This document shows positions 1-8,419 of a DNA stretch of 64,000 nucleotides, piece after piece. A program made the translations under genes and the position numbers. The notes below the pieces were generated by a model. It saw only the letters and a list, made by a program, of their open reading frames with translations, did not search any database and was not told the origin of the DNA. Source of the stretch: CAYYFX01 sp046330135 (lineage in GTDB: Bacteria > ARS69); assembly GCA_046330135.1 (NCBI GenBank), contig JAXLTI010000012.1, positions 1 through 64,000 on the forward strand, written 5' to 3'. Position 1 is the stretch's first letter, and each line of letters begins with the position of its first letter.

Positions 1-90
1 CGCAGTCGGAGGCCGGCCCCGAGGCGAGACGTTCGAACCCTGACACGGCTCCGAGCCCGCGACCACTGCCGGCCCCGAGGCGAGACGTGG
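1..90. repeat. Tail fragment of the convergent-gap repeat family
   Basis: The left edge carries two copies of the motif GGCCCCGAGGCGAGACG (about 15-31 and 72-88). The first is followed by the CCCTGACACGGCTC motif at 38-51. These are the same words that make up the 41-bp tandem tail at 28938-29080 and the tail at 59350-59425. As in those copies, the fragment ends next to the stop codon of a minus-strand gene, here the GH57 gene ending at 117. The rest of the element, if present, lies outside the window. Confidence 0.75.
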
Positions 91-116
91 CGACGGTGAA
101 GGGCAAGGCGGGCGGG

Positions 117-1832
117 CTATCGCGCGGCGGCGTCTCGGGCGGCGTCCGTGAGGGCCTCGCCGATCTCGGGGAAGAGGTCGTCGCGGGCTTCGAGGGAGCG
201 CACGAAGTCGCGCTCGTCGTCGGTGGGCTCGGCGCCGCGCAGGAGGCGGCGGGCGAGGTCGACGAGGCGGGCCAGGTCCTCCGCGTGGCCGCGGACGCGC
301 TCGGCGGCGTAGTCGGGCGCGCCGTTCGTCGTCATGAGGAAGGCCCAGTCGGAGGCGGACAGCAGCAGGAGCTGACGTGCCGCGGCGTTCACGAGGGCGT
401 GCGCCTCCTCGTCCTCGGAGGCTTCCGCCATCTGGCGCAGACGCCACACCTCCTCCTCGGCGGGAAGCTCGAGGTCCCACGTCCAGTCCACGCGCGGGTT
501 GCGCCAAACCTCGCTGCCGCCGCCGTTGCCCCACGATCCCTCGGGGAGGGCCACCACGGTGGGCGGCGGGAACTCGCGCGCGTGCCGGCCGAGCGTGGTG
601 AGCTCGACGCGCGGGTCCGCGTGCATCTGCTCCAGCACGGCCTCGAGCCACGCGACGCCTTCGAACCACCAGTGCCCGAAGAGCTCCGCGTCATACGGTG
701 CGACGAGGATGGCGCCGTCCGCGCCCCCGTCCAACGTGGACGTCACGAGCGCGCGGAAATGCGCGGCGTGCGACGACACCCGCGCGGCCGCCTCCTCCGG
801 GCGGTAGGGCTCCTTGTCGCCGAGCGACACGCCCGGTCCCGTCACGCGCCAGTAGCGATGTCCGCCCGAGTCCGATTTCTTGTGGAACTCGAGGTAAGCG
901 CCGTCCCCCGGATAGCCCGTCTCGCCGCTCCACACCTGGCGGCTCGTCCCGGGATCGCGGACGAAGCAGGTGGTCTCCACGCGCGGGTCCGGCGACGCGA
1001 CGCGGTAGGAGCGGCGCGTGTCCTGCGCGGCGGGGAGGTCCGCGCGCGTGTGCGGCTCGAGCACCGCCGCGCGCCGCACGTCGCCGGGCGCCGTCAGGAG
1101 ATCCGACCACGCGCCGAGGCTCGTTCCGCCGAGCAGGAGCGTGCTGTCGATCGGGAACCAGCGGAAGCCGGCGCGCGAAACCATCTCCTCGATCCCGCGA
1201 CGCTCGCGCAGCGCACCGTTCCCCACCGGCGGGCGCCAAGGGCCCGCGGGGCGGTACGCCATCTCGGGCAGCCAGATGCCGTCGGGGAAGCGACCGAAGC
1301 GACGGCGGTGCACGCGGCGCGCCAGCTCGAGCTGCAGGGCGATCGTCTCGTCGCGCGCGAGGAGCGGGAGATAGGCGTGCGTGGCCGCGCAAGTGGTGAG
1401 CTCCAGCGCGCCGTCGCGCTCCAGCGCGGCGAGCTCGCCCAGGAGATCGCCGTTCAGCTCGCCGAAGAAGACGTCCACCGTCTCGGCGTAGAAGTCGTGC
1501 CAACGGCGCGCGAGGTCCGCGAGATCGTCGCGGCCGGCGCGGGCGAAGCGCCGCGCGTCGTCGCCGGCGGTCCGGGCACGCTCCTCGACGTACTCCCGAA
1601 GCACCGGACCGAAGCGCGGGTTCGCGAGCTGCTCCGCGAGGACCGGGCTCACGCTGAGGGTGACGCCGCCGCGAACCCCGCGCGAGGACAATCGGCGCAT
1701 CGCGCGCGCGAGCGGCAGATATGCGCCGAGCGTGGCTTCGCACACCCACTCGATGCCATGGGGCCAGCGCCCGTGTCCGAGCACCCACGGCAGGTGGGCG
1801 TGCAAGAAGAACGAGAAATACCTACGAGCCAT
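117..1832 (-). CDS. Glycoside hydrolase family 57 protein (alpha-glucan branching enzyme / amylase type)
   Basis: A 571-aa protein of the GH57 family, which acts on alpha-1,4/1,6-glucans by a retaining mechanism. It opens with the family's N-terminal strand (FFLHAHLPWVLGHG, residues 8-21). The probable nucleophile Glu lies in IWLPEMAY about one third in, and the probable acid/base Asp in APYDAELFGHWWFEG near residue 390; both have the usual family context. Length fits the branching-enzyme-like (formerly DUF1957) members. There is no signal peptide, so it is probably cytoplasmic and concerned with storage glucan. The start ATG lies 11 nt inside the upstream DUF3467 gene, indicating translational coupling. 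Hydrolase versus branching activity cannot be decided from sequence alone. Confidence 0.88.
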   Translation of the reverse strand: MARRYFSFFLHAHLPWVLGHGRWPHGIEWVCEATLGAYLPLARAMRRLSSRGVRGGVTLSVSPVLAEQLANPRFGPVLREYVEERARTAGDDARRFARAGRDDLADLARRWHDFYAETVDVFFGELNGDLLGELAALERDGALELTTCAATHAYLPLLARDETIALQLELARRVHRRRFGRFPDGIWLPEMAYRPAGPWRPPVGNGALRERRGIEEMVSRAGFRWFPIDSTLLLGGTSLGAWSDLLTAPGDVRRAAVLEPHTRADLPAAQDTRRSYRVASPDPRVETTCFVRDPGTSRQVWSGETGYPGDGAYLEFHKKSDSGGHRYWRVTGPGVSLGDKEPYRPEEAAARVSSHAAHFRALVTSTLDGGADGAILVAPYDAELFGHWWFEGVAWLEAVLEQMHADPRVELTTLGRHAREFPPPTVVALPEGSWGNGGGSEVWRNPRVDWTWDLELPAEEEVWRLRQMAEASEDEEAHALVNAAARQLLLLSASDWAFLMTTNGAPDYAAERVRGHAEDLARLVDLARRLLRGAEPTDDERDFVRSLEARDDLFPEIGEALTDAARDAAAR

Positions 1833-2196
1833 CGGGGGCCGCGCCGTCCGGCGCGCCCAACGATGGATTCACCGACGACGCCGTCACGAACCCGATGCGC
1901 GTGTCGTCCGCCGTGCGGCCCGGCATGCGGATCGTGCCGTTCGTCTGCTCGAACATCTCGACGTTCCGCGTCAGCAGCTCCGAGAGCGCCTTGGCGTGCT
2001 GCGGCGTCATGACGACGCGCGAGTAGACCTTGCCCTTGCGGCCGCCGGGCAGCGCCCGCGCGAAGTCGAGCACGAACTCGCAGGGCGAGTGGGTGACGAA
2101 CATGAGATTCGAGTAGATCCCCTCGGCCACTTCGTCGGGAAGCTCGACGGGGAACTGCGGTCCTTGGGTCGGCGGCGGTCGCGGCGGCTGGGTCAT
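1822..2196 (-). CDS. DUF3467 domain protein
   Basis: A 124-aa soluble protein matching the small DUF3467 family. The conserved signature is AEGIYSNLMFVTHSPCEF followed by VLDFARALPG, a KVYSRVVMTPQHAK segment and a conserved Asn/Glu helix (residues 23-90). The function of the family is unknown. The N-terminus is Pro/Gln-rich and the C-terminus is a short Ala/Pro tail. It is the first gene of a two-gene unit with the overlapping GH57 gene, and a good promoter match lies directly upstream (2229-2257). Confidence 0.85.
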   Translation of the reverse strand: MTQPPRPPPTQGPQFPVELPDEVAEGIYSNLMFVTHSPCEFVLDFARALPGGRKGKVYSRVVMTPQHAKALSELLTRNVEMFEQTNGTIRMPGRTADDTRIGFVTASSVNPSLGAPDGAAPDGS

Positions 2197-2228
2197 TGCG
2201 CTGTCTCCGGGGTTCGCGGCGGGCGACG

Positions 2229-2257
2229 AGGTTACCGGCTCGCTGCGGGCCCGGCAA
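2229..2257 (-). promoter_or_regulatory. Predicted sigma70-type promoter of the DUF3467-GH57 unit
   Basis: Reading the minus strand: TTGCCG (2257-2252), a 17-nt spacer, TAACCT (2234-2229), then about 32 nt to the ATG at 2196. Spacing and hexamers match the motif seen upstream of several other genes here. Confidence 0.55.
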
Positions 2258-2310
2258 GGCCGCGCGCCACCTGCGCGGCGGGCGCGAAGCTGCCGAGGTC
2301 TGCCGTGCGC

Positions 2311-4032
2311 TCAGCGCAGCAGCAGAACCCTGCCCGCGCCGGACGCGCCGCCGCGCGCCCGGAAGAAGTACACACCGGCCGGCAGCTTCGTTCCGTCGTC
2401 CGCGCGACCGTTCCAGCGCGCGATCCGGCCCGGCGACGAGAAGCTCGACGCGTCGAGCGTGCGCACGCGACGCCCGAGGAGGTCCGTGATCGTGACGGTG
2501 ACCGGCGCCGCGACGCCGGCGAGATTCAGCACGAGGGAGACCTCTCCGTCCGTGGACGGGCGATACGGATTCGGTCGCGCGAAGGGGATCGGCACCTCCG
2601 TCCGCAGATTCACGACGGTCGCGGTCAAGGCCACCGACCCGGCCGAGAGAGGATGGATGGCCGAGAGCGCGACGCCGCTCGGCGACCCGTCGTTGAGCGC
2701 CGACGAGGGATCGCTGTCCTCGTCGAAGGTGGTATGGCCGATGCCCGGCCACGGATCGTCCCGCTCGTTCTGCGGCAGGAGGCTCCCGTCCTGGGGAACG
2801 AGGAGGAGGAGACCTGCGCCGTCCGCGTACGCGCTCGCGACGTTCCCCGACCGTCCCTCGTCCACGTGGAAGACGAGCAGCCCTTCGCCCGGGAGCCCGG
2901 CGTCGAAGCCGGCGCGGGCGCGCACCTCCGCGAGGAAGTACTCGCCCCCGCCGGGCGCGCTCGACGTCCAGTCCACGCCGCCGGGGTTGTCGAGGAGCTG
3001 CAGCGGAGAGCCGCCGGTGCTGGCGCTCGGCACGGCGAGCGCCTGCTCCGCGATGTCGCCGACCGGCGGCGCCACGATCACGGGGCTCGCCCAGCCGAGG
3101 AACATCCTCGACCACGCCGAGAAGTGTCCGGGAAGCGCGCCGGGGAGCGAGACCGCCGGATCCGATTCCACCCAGTTCCAGACTCCCGCGTCCATGATCT
3201 CCCACGGACCGATTCGACTGGTGCCGAGCTGCGTGTCGTAGAAGTCCGGCAGCCCGAGAACGTGTCCGAGCTCGTGGCACAGCACGCCGATCGTGGCGAT
3301 GGAGTCCGACCAGGAGTGGAAGAACGGAACCGCGCGCTGGAGCTCCGGGCCCGTGAAGTAGTCCTCGACGCGCGGCAGCCCGGATCCGAAATCGCCGTTC
3401 GTCACGACCCACTTGTGCGAGTTGATCGAGTCCGGATCGGGAAGCGGCGACAGTCCCGGGTTCCCCGCCCACTCGTACCCTTCGCCCGAGTGGATGACGA
3501 GCAACGCGTCGACGACGTGGTCGCCGTCCGCGTCGTAGTCGGCGAGGTTCACGCCGCCCGCGATCGCCGCCGCCACCGCATCCTCGGCGAGCTTCTGCCC
3601 GTTGTGCGGGTACGCGGTGACGCCCTGCTCGCCGTTCGAGTAGTAGTGCTCCGTCTGCGGAAGCGTGAACCATCCGTGGACGTCGCCGGTGACGGTCAAG
3701 CGCCCGCCGGACAGCTCGTCGTAGTAGCTGGTGATCGTGGTGCCGCTGCCGAAGAGATGCGACGCGTAGCGCGCGGCCGCGATGTGGTGCGGGAGGTCCG
3801 AGTACTCCGCCAGGATCACGAGAACGCGGAGCGCGCCGCTGTGCGGCGCCGTGGTGAGCGCGAACCCGCCGCCGCGCGCGCTCGCGACGGCCACGCGCCG
3901 CCCGGGGACGGCGACGGGGGGCGCGCCGATCACGCACTGGGGCCGGCCGGCGTCCGCCGGGGCCGCCACCGCGGCGCCCGCCAGCAACGCGAGTGCGAGG
4001 CCGGCCCGGAGGGCCGGGAACGAAGAAGTCAT
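2311..4032 (-). CDS. Secreted M6-family metalloprotease with FlgD-Ig-like C-terminal domain
   Basis: A 573-aa precursor. The start at 4032 is chosen because it gives a clear Sec signal peptide (residues 1 to about 27, hydrophobic core ALALLAGAAVAA) and has GGAAGAG upstream; a longer frame reaches 4113. The catalytic domain resembles M6 (immune inhibitor A-like) peptidases. The zinc site is HELGHVLGLPDFYD, with HExxH, the third-ligand Asp and a downstream Met-turn candidate (GPWEIMDAG). The last ~90 residues form a FlgD-Ig-like beta domain ending in GVYFFRARGG and RVLLLR. In FCB-group bacteria such tails are associated with secretion or surface anchoring. It is probably an exported protease; substrate unknown. 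Confidence 0.88.
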   Translation of the reverse strand: MTSSFPALRAGLALALLAGAAVAAPADAGRPQCVIGAPPVAVPGRRVAVASARGGGFALTTAPHSGALRVLVILAEYSDLPHHIAAARYASHLFGSGTTITSYYDELSGGRLTVTGDVHGWFTLPQTEHYYSNGEQGVTAYPHNGQKLAEDAVAAAIAGGVNLADYDADGDHVVDALLVIHSGEGYEWAGNPGLSPLPDPDSINSHKWVVTNGDFGSGLPRVEDYFTGPELQRAVPFFHSWSDSIATIGVLCHELGHVLGLPDFYDTQLGTSRIGPWEIMDAGVWNWVESDPAVSLPGALPGHFSAWSRMFLGWASPVIVAPPVGDIAEQALAVPSASTGGSPLQLLDNPGGVDWTSSAPGGGEYFLAEVRARAGFDAGLPGEGLLVFHVDEGRSGNVASAYADGAGLLLLVPQDGSLLPQNERDDPWPGIGHTTFDEDSDPSSALNDGSPSGVALSAIHPLSAGSVALTATVVNLRTEVPIPFARPNPYRPSTDGEVSLVLNLAGVAAPVTVTITDLLGRRVRTLDASSFSSPGRIARWNGRADDGTKLPAGVYFFRARGGASGAGRVLLLR

Positions 4033-4057
4033 CGCTGCTCTTCCGCGGGGGAGCTTC

Positions 4058-4086
4058 ACCTTACGACCGGTTTCGCTCTTCGCCAA
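4058..4086 (-). promoter_or_regulatory. Predicted promoter of the M6 protease gene
   Basis: Minus strand: TTGGCG (4086-4081), 17-nt spacer, TAAGGT (4063-4058), 25 nt before the chosen ATG. This also supports the shorter start at 4032, because the longer reading frame would begin upstream of the promoter. Confidence 0.5.
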
Positions 4087-4257
4087 CTTCGGCTGCTTGC
4101 GCCGTTTGCGCAAGTCGCGCCATCTCCTGGCTCTTCATCGGGTTCCTTGGGCGGCGCCTTGATCGCGGGCGTCCCGCTTCGGGAGGCGCCCGCTTCGCCC
4201 GCGGGCTCGGACGGCACCGGGTCAGTTTCGAACCCAGTGCCGGCTCGGACCCTCGCC

Positions 4258-4287
4258 TTGACGGTGCGGAAAGTCGCGTGCTAGCGT
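4258..4287 (+). promoter_or_regulatory. Predicted promoter of the rfaE1-rfaE2-sucCD unit
   Basis: TTGACG (4258-4263), 18-nt spacer, TAGCGT (4282-4287), about 70 nt upstream of the rfaE1 start. It is the only good match in the gap on this strand. Confidence 0.55.
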
Positions 4288-4357
4288 GCCCGTTCGTTTC
4301 GTCGTTTCCGAACCCCGCCGAGGCCTCGCCCGCCGGCCCGGCCGCCGGAGCCCCCGG

Positions 4358-5374
4358 ATGAGCCCACCGCTGATGACCCCGGAGAGATTCCGGACGCTCG
4401 CCGAGCGCTTCGGCGATCGCCCGGTGCTGGTCGTCGGCGACGTGATGATCGACGAGTACGTGGTCGGGGAAGCGGCCCGGATCTCTCCGGAGGCGCCGGT
4501 CCCGGTCGTCGAGGTGAAGGAAGAGACCATCCGGCTCGGCGGCGCGGCGAACGTGGCGCGCAACCTGGCCACGCTGGGCGGGCGCGTGGAGCTGCTCGCC
4601 CTCGTCGGGCGGGACGCGCGCGCGGACCGTCTGCGCGGCGCGCTCGCGGATCACGGCATCGATCCCGGCGGCCTCGTGGAAGACCCCGCGCGGCCGACCA
4701 CGCTGAAGACCCGGATCATCGCGGCGCACCAACAGGTCGTCCGCGTGGATCGCGAGAGTCGCGAGCCGCTGCGCGGCGAGCTCCGCGAGCGCTTCTTCGC
4801 GCGGGTGCGCGAAGCGATGAGCCGCGTGGGCGGCGTGCTCGTGTCGGACTACGGCAAGGGCGTCGTGGACCTCGATCTCATGCACGATGTCGCCGCGTGC
4901 GCTCGCGAGCGCGGGATCTTCCTCGCCGTGGACCCGAAGGAGTCGCACTTCTACCAGTACCGCCACGTCTCCATCGTCACGCCGAACGTGCACGAGGCGG
5001 CGCGGGCGTCCCGCGTGGTCATCCGGGACCTCGCCTCGCTCGAGGAGGCGGGTCGCCAGCTGCTCGCGGAGCTGGAGGCGGAGGCGGTGCTCATCACGCG
5101 CGGTCCGGAGGGGATGTCCCTCTTCCGCAAGGACGTTCCCACGCTGCACATCCCGGTGATGGCGCGCGAGGTCTACGACGTGACCGGCGCCGGAGACACG
5201 GTGATCGCCACGTTCACGCTGGCGCGCGTGGCCGGCGCTTCGCTCGAGGACGCGGCGGTGCTGTCGAACGCGGCTGCGGGCGTCGTCGTGGCCAAGATGG
5301 GCACGGCGGCGGTCGCGCCCGACGAGCTGTGCGCGGCCATCGAGATCGGCTACCCCGCGGGCAGCGCACGATGA
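4358..5374 (+). CDS. rfaE1: D-glycero-beta-D-manno-heptose-7-phosphate kinase
   Basis: A 338-aa PfkB/ribokinase-family sugar kinase that phosphorylates heptose 7-phosphate at C1 in ADP-heptose synthesis for the LPS inner core. The family's features are visible: VLVVGDVMIDEYVVG at the N-terminus, RLGGAANVARNLA (sugar binding) and the C-terminal PfkB signature DVTGAGDTVIATF with the catalytic Asp. The start at 4358 has GGAG 7 nt upstream; an in-frame ATG at 4286 lies almost on the promoter -10 and is unlikely. It corresponds to the N-terminal half of E. coli HldE; the second half is the next gene, overlapping by ATGA. Confidence 0.93.
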   Translation: MSPPLMTPERFRTLAERFGDRPVLVVGDVMIDEYVVGEAARISPEAPVPVVEVKEETIRLGGAANVARNLATLGGRVELLALVGRDARADRLRGALADHGIDPGGLVEDPARPTTLKTRIIAAHQQVVRVDRESREPLRGELRERFFARVREAMSRVGGVLVSDYGKGVVDLDLMHDVAACARERGIFLAVDPKESHFYQYRHVSIVTPNVHEAARASRVVIRDLASLEEAGRQLLAELEAEAVLITRGPEGMSLFRKDVPTLHIPVMAREVYDVTGAGDTVIATFTLARVAGASLEDAAVLSNAAAGVVVAKMGTAAVAPDELCAAIEIGYPAGSAR

Positions 5375-5895
5375 CCGCGGAATCCGCCTCCCCGAAGGTC
5401 GCCGCCCTCGCCGAGGCCGTGGCGTGGCGGCGGCGCCTCGCCGCCGAGGGCAAGAAGGTCGTCTTCACGAACGGGTGCTTCGATCTGATCCACCGCGGTC
5501 ACGTCGAGCTCCTGCGGGCCGCCCGGCGCGAGGGGGACGCGCTCGTCGTGGGCATGAACGGGGACTCCTCGGTGCGGCGCCTGAAAGGACCCACCCGGCC
5601 GCTCGTGCCGGAGGGGGACCGGGCGGAAGTCCTCGCCGCGCTGGAGATGGTGGACCGGGTCGTCCTCTTCGACGACGACACGCCGGCCCGCCTCGTGGAG
5701 GCCCTCCTGCCGGATGTTCTGGTGAAGGGGGCGGATTGGGCGCAGGACGCCATCGTGGGCCGGGAGGCGGTCGAGGGGGCGGGCGGCCGCGTGGTGCGGG
5801 TGCCCCTGGCGGAGGGGCGCTCGACGCGATCGCTCGTTCGGACCATTTTGGAACGCTGCGCCGGGGACTCGAGCGCGGCCAAGGAGACGCCATGA
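5371..5895 (+). CDS. rfaE2: D-glycero-beta-D-manno-heptose 1-phosphate adenylyltransferase
   Basis: A 174-aa nucleotidyltransferase matching the C-terminal domain of HldE. It adenylates heptose 1-phosphate to ADP-heptose. The cytidylyltransferase-like motif is present as FTNGCFDLIHRGHVELL (HxGH) and the distal substrate motif as GRSTRSLV. The ATG overlaps the rfaE1 stop (ATGA) and its own stop overlaps the sucC start the same way, so kinase, adenylyltransferase and succinyl-CoA synthetase are translationally coupled. Split RfaE1/RfaE2 proteins are common outside Enterobacteria. Confidence 0.92.
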   Translation: MTAESASPKVAALAEAVAWRRRLAAEGKKVVFTNGCFDLIHRGHVELLRAARREGDALVVGMNGDSSVRRLKGPTRPLVPEGDRAEVLAALEMVDRVVLFDDDTPARLVEALLPDVLVKGADWAQDAIVGREAVEGAGGRVVRVPLAEGRSTRSLVRTILERCAGDSSAAKETP

Positions 5896-7046
5896 ATCTG
5901 CACGAGTACCAGGGCCGCGAGCTCTTCCAGGCCTACGGCATCCCCGTCCTGCCCGGATTCGTCGCCACGAATCCGGACGAGGTGCGGGAAGGCGCGAAGA
6001 AGCTGGGCGGCGCGCACGTGGTGGTGAAGGCTCAGGTGCATGCGGGGGGGCGCGGCAAAGCCGGCGGCGTGAAGCTCGCCGACAACCCGGACCAGGCGGC
6101 GGAGGTCTCACGCGCGATCTTCAAGCTGCGCATCAAGGACCTGCCGGTGCGCAAGGTCCTGGTCGCGAAGGCGGCGGAGATCCGGAGCGAGGCCTACTTC
6201 GGGATCACGCTGGACCGGGCGGCGCGCCGGCACGTCGTGATCGCGTCGGCGGCGGGCGGAGTGGACATCGAGGAGGTGGCGGCGAAGACGCCCGACAAGA
6301 TCGTGCGGCACCTGGTGAGCCCGAAGACCGGGCTGACCGCGGACGAGGCGATGGCGATCGCGCGCCGCGTGCACGGGGACGAGAACATCGCGCGCCAGAC
6401 CGCGGACATCCTGATGCGCCTCTGGAAGCTCTCGCGCGAGAAGGACACCACGCTCGTGGAGATCAATCCGCTCGTGGTGGACGAGACGGGCAAGGTGCTC
6501 GCGCTCGACTCGAAGGTCGTGCTCGACGACAACGGCCTCTTCCGTCATCCCGAGCTGGAAGGGCTCCGGGACCCGGACAGCGAGTCGAAGGCCGAGCGGC
6601 AGGCGCGCGAGGCGGGTCTGTCCTACGTGCAGCTGGACGGCGACGTCGGCTGCTGCGTGAACGGGGCCGGGCTCGCCATGGCCACGATGGACCTCATCAA
6701 GTACTACGGCGGCGAGCCTGCGAACTTCCTCGACATCGGCGGCAGCTCGTCCCCGGAGAAGGTCCTCGTCGCGATGAAGATCATCACCGCGGACAAGAAC
6801 GTCCGCGCCATCGTCTTCAACATCTTCGGCGGCATCACCCGCTGCGACGATGTCGCGCGCGGGATCGTCGAGGCGGTGAAGAAGGGGAAGATCGAGCACC
6901 CCATCGTCGTGCGTCTCACCGGCACGAACGAGGCGGAGGCCCGCAAGATCCTGGCGGACTCGGGGCTCCCGCTCACCTCCGCCGCCACCATGGATGACGT
7001 CGTGCAGCAGGGCATCCGGCTGGCCCTCCAATCGAAGATCGCTTAG
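5892..7046 (+). CDS. sucC: Succinate-CoA ligase (ADP-forming) subunit beta
   Basis: A 384-aa ATP-grasp subunit of succinyl-CoA synthetase, close to the usual 385-390 aa. It starts with MNLHEYQGRELFQAYGIPV. It contains the ATP-grasp region (VVKAQVHAGGRGKAGGVK), the Mg-binding TLVEINPLVV segment and the C-terminal phosphohistidine-interacting FNIFGGITRCDDVA. It interconverts succinyl-CoA and succinate with substrate-level phosphorylation. It is followed 12 nt later by sucD. Together with the korAB oxidoreductase (30.5-33.4 kb) and fumC (50.7 kb) it supplies TCA-cycle steps. Confidence 0.95.
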   Translation: MNLHEYQGRELFQAYGIPVLPGFVATNPDEVREGAKKLGGAHVVVKAQVHAGGRGKAGGVKLADNPDQAAEVSRAIFKLRIKDLPVRKVLVAKAAEIRSEAYFGITLDRAARRHVVIASAAGGVDIEEVAAKTPDKIVRHLVSPKTGLTADEAMAIARRVHGDENIARQTADILMRLWKLSREKDTTLVEINPLVVDETGKVLALDSKVVLDDNGLFRHPELEGLRDPDSESKAERQAREAGLSYVQLDGDVGCCVNGAGLAMATMDLIKYYGGEPANFLDIGGSSSPEKVLVAMKIITADKNVRAIVFNIFGGITRCDDVARGIVEAVKKGKIEHPIVVRLTGTNEAEARKILADSGLPLTSAATMDDVVQQGIRLALQSKIA

Positions 7047-7058
7047 GGGAGGCGCGTC

Positions 7059-7931
7059 ATGGGAATCCTGGTCGATCGGAACACGCGGCTCCTCGTCCAA
7101 GGCATCACGGGGCGGGACGGGTCGTTCCACACGTCGAAGATGATCGAGTACGGGACGAAGGTCGTGGGCGGGGTCACGCCGGGCAAGGGCGGACAGGAGA
7201 TGCAGGGCGTCCCCGTCTTCAACTCGGTGAAGGAAGCGGTCGCGGCCACCAAGGCGAACGCGAGCGTCATCTACGTGCCGCCGCAGTTCGCCACGAAGGC
7301 CATGCTCGAGGCGATCGAAGCCGAGATGCCGTTCGTCGTGGCGATCACCGAAGGCATCCCGGTCGGGGACATGGTGAACGTCTGGGCGGCGCTGGAAGGC
7401 TCGCGCACGCGACTCCTCGGGCCGAACTGCCCGGGCGTCATCACGCCGGGCGAGTGCAAGGTCGGGATCATGCCCGGGCACATCCACAAGCCGGGCAGCG
7501 TGGGCGTCGTGAGCCGGAGCGGCACGCTCACGTACGAGGTGGTGGATCAGCTGACGCGCGCCGGCGTGGGCCAGTCCACGTGCATCGGCATCGGCGGCGA
7601 CCCCGTGATCGGCACGAAGTTCGTCGACGTCCTGGATCTCTTCGAGAAGGACCCGCAGACCGAGTGCGTGGTGATGATCGGCGAGATCGGCGGGACGGAC
7701 GAGGAGGTCGCGGCCGAGTGGATCTCCGCGCACATGACGAAGCCCGTCGTGGGCTTCATCGCGGGTGCGTCGGCGCCCCCGGGACGGCGGATGGGCCACG
7801 CGGGCGCCATCGTCTCCGGCGGAACCGGCAAGGCCGAGGACAAGATCGCGGCGCTTTCGCGCGTGGGAGTGAAGGTCGCGGTGACGCCCACGGAGATCGG
7901 TCGCCTGGTCGCCGGTCGGGTCACCGTATAA
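7059..7931 (+). CDS. sucD: Succinate-CoA ligase subunit alpha
   Basis: A 290-aa CoA-binding subunit carrying the phosphorylated histidine (GRRMGHAGAIVSGG, residue about 247). The N-terminal Rossmann CoA-binding motif is LVQGITGRDGSFH, and the LLGPNCPGVI and SRSGTLTYE signatures are intact. Length is as expected. It is the partner of the sucC gene 12 nt upstream. A perfect 8-bp hairpin without a T-run lies between it and ndk. Confidence 0.95.
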   Translation: MGILVDRNTRLLVQGITGRDGSFHTSKMIEYGTKVVGGVTPGKGGQEMQGVPVFNSVKEAVAATKANASVIYVPPQFATKAMLEAIEAEMPFVVAITEGIPVGDMVNVWAALEGSRTRLLGPNCPGVITPGECKVGIMPGHIHKPGSVGVVSRSGTLTYEVVDQLTRAGVGQSTCIGIGGDPVIGTKFVDVLDLFEKDPQTECVVMIGEIGGTDEEVAAEWISAHMTKPVVGFIAGASAPPGRRMGHAGAIVSGGTGKAEDKIAALSRVGVKVAVTPTEIGRLVAGRVTV

Positions 7932-7944
7932 CGTCGCGCCTCGT

Positions 7945-7965
7945 GCTCCGGCGGGGAGCCGGAGC
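7945..7965 (+). other. Intercistronic hairpin between sucD and ndk
   Basis: GCTCCGGC (7945-7952), loop GGGGA, GCCGGAGC (7958-7965): a perfect 8-bp stem. No U-tract follows, so it is more likely an mRNA-stability or processing hairpin than a strong terminator. Confidence 0.45.
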
Positions 7966-7986
7966 CGGGCGGCACTCGGAGGAGTC

Positions 7987-8415
7987 ATGTCGGTCGAGAG
8001 GACTTTGACCATCATCAAGCCGGATGCGGTGAAGGCGGGGAACGCCGGCCACATCCTCGCCATGCTCGAGAACGAGGGCGGCTTCCGCGTCGTGGCGATG
8101 CGGATGGAGCACCTCACCGAGAAGTCGGCGCGGGAGTTCTACGCGGTCCATCGCGAGCGGCCGTTCTTCAAGGACCTCGTGGCCTTCATGACCTCCGGCC
8201 CGTGCATCCCGATCGTCCTGGAGCGGGAGAAGGCGGTGGACGGCCTCCGGGAGTTCATCGGCGTCACGGACCCGTCCAAGGCGCGTCCCGGGTCCATCCG
8301 TCGCCTGTACGGCACGAACATCCAGAACAACGCCGTGCACGCTTCGGACTCGCCGGCTTCCGCCGCCCAGGAGATCCCGCACTTCTTTCCGGAGATCGCC
8401 GTCGAGGTCGGCTAA
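7987..8415 (+). CDS. ndk: Nucleoside diphosphate kinase
   Basis: A 142-aa protein equalising NTP pools by a ping-pong phosphohistidine mechanism. The catalytic His is in NAVHASDSPASA (about residue 118), the classic signature. The N-terminal RTLTIIKPDAV and the YAVHRERPFF helix are typical. GGAGGAG lies 6-8 nt upstream of the ATG. It is the last gene of the rfaE1-sucCD run; a fresh promoter starts the next cluster. Confidence 0.96.
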   Translation: MSVERTLTIIKPDAVKAGNAGHILAMLENEGGFRVVAMRMEHLTEKSAREFYAVHRERPFFKDLVAFMTSGPCIPIVLEREKAVDGLREFIGVTDPSKARPGSIRRLYGTNIQNNAVHASDSPASAAQEIPHFFPEIAVEVG

Positions 8416-8419
8416 CGGC

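Larger units (their letters stand above)
4033..4357. other. Divergent intergenic region, M6 protease / rfaE1
   Basis: A 325-bp gap with no plausible gene. It holds a minus-strand promoter (4058-4086), a plus-strand promoter (4258-4287) and a perfect 7-bp inverted repeat CTTGCGC/GCGCAAG (4096-4102 and 4108-4114, 5-nt loop) just upstream of the protease promoter. The inverted repeat could be an operator; no terminator is visible. Confidence 0.6.

Noticed and set aside
1660..4284. Plus-strand open frame of 874 codons antisense to DUF3467 and M6 protease
   Set aside because: No recognisable domain, extreme Arg content; the opposite strand has well-defined families, a signal peptide and promoters.
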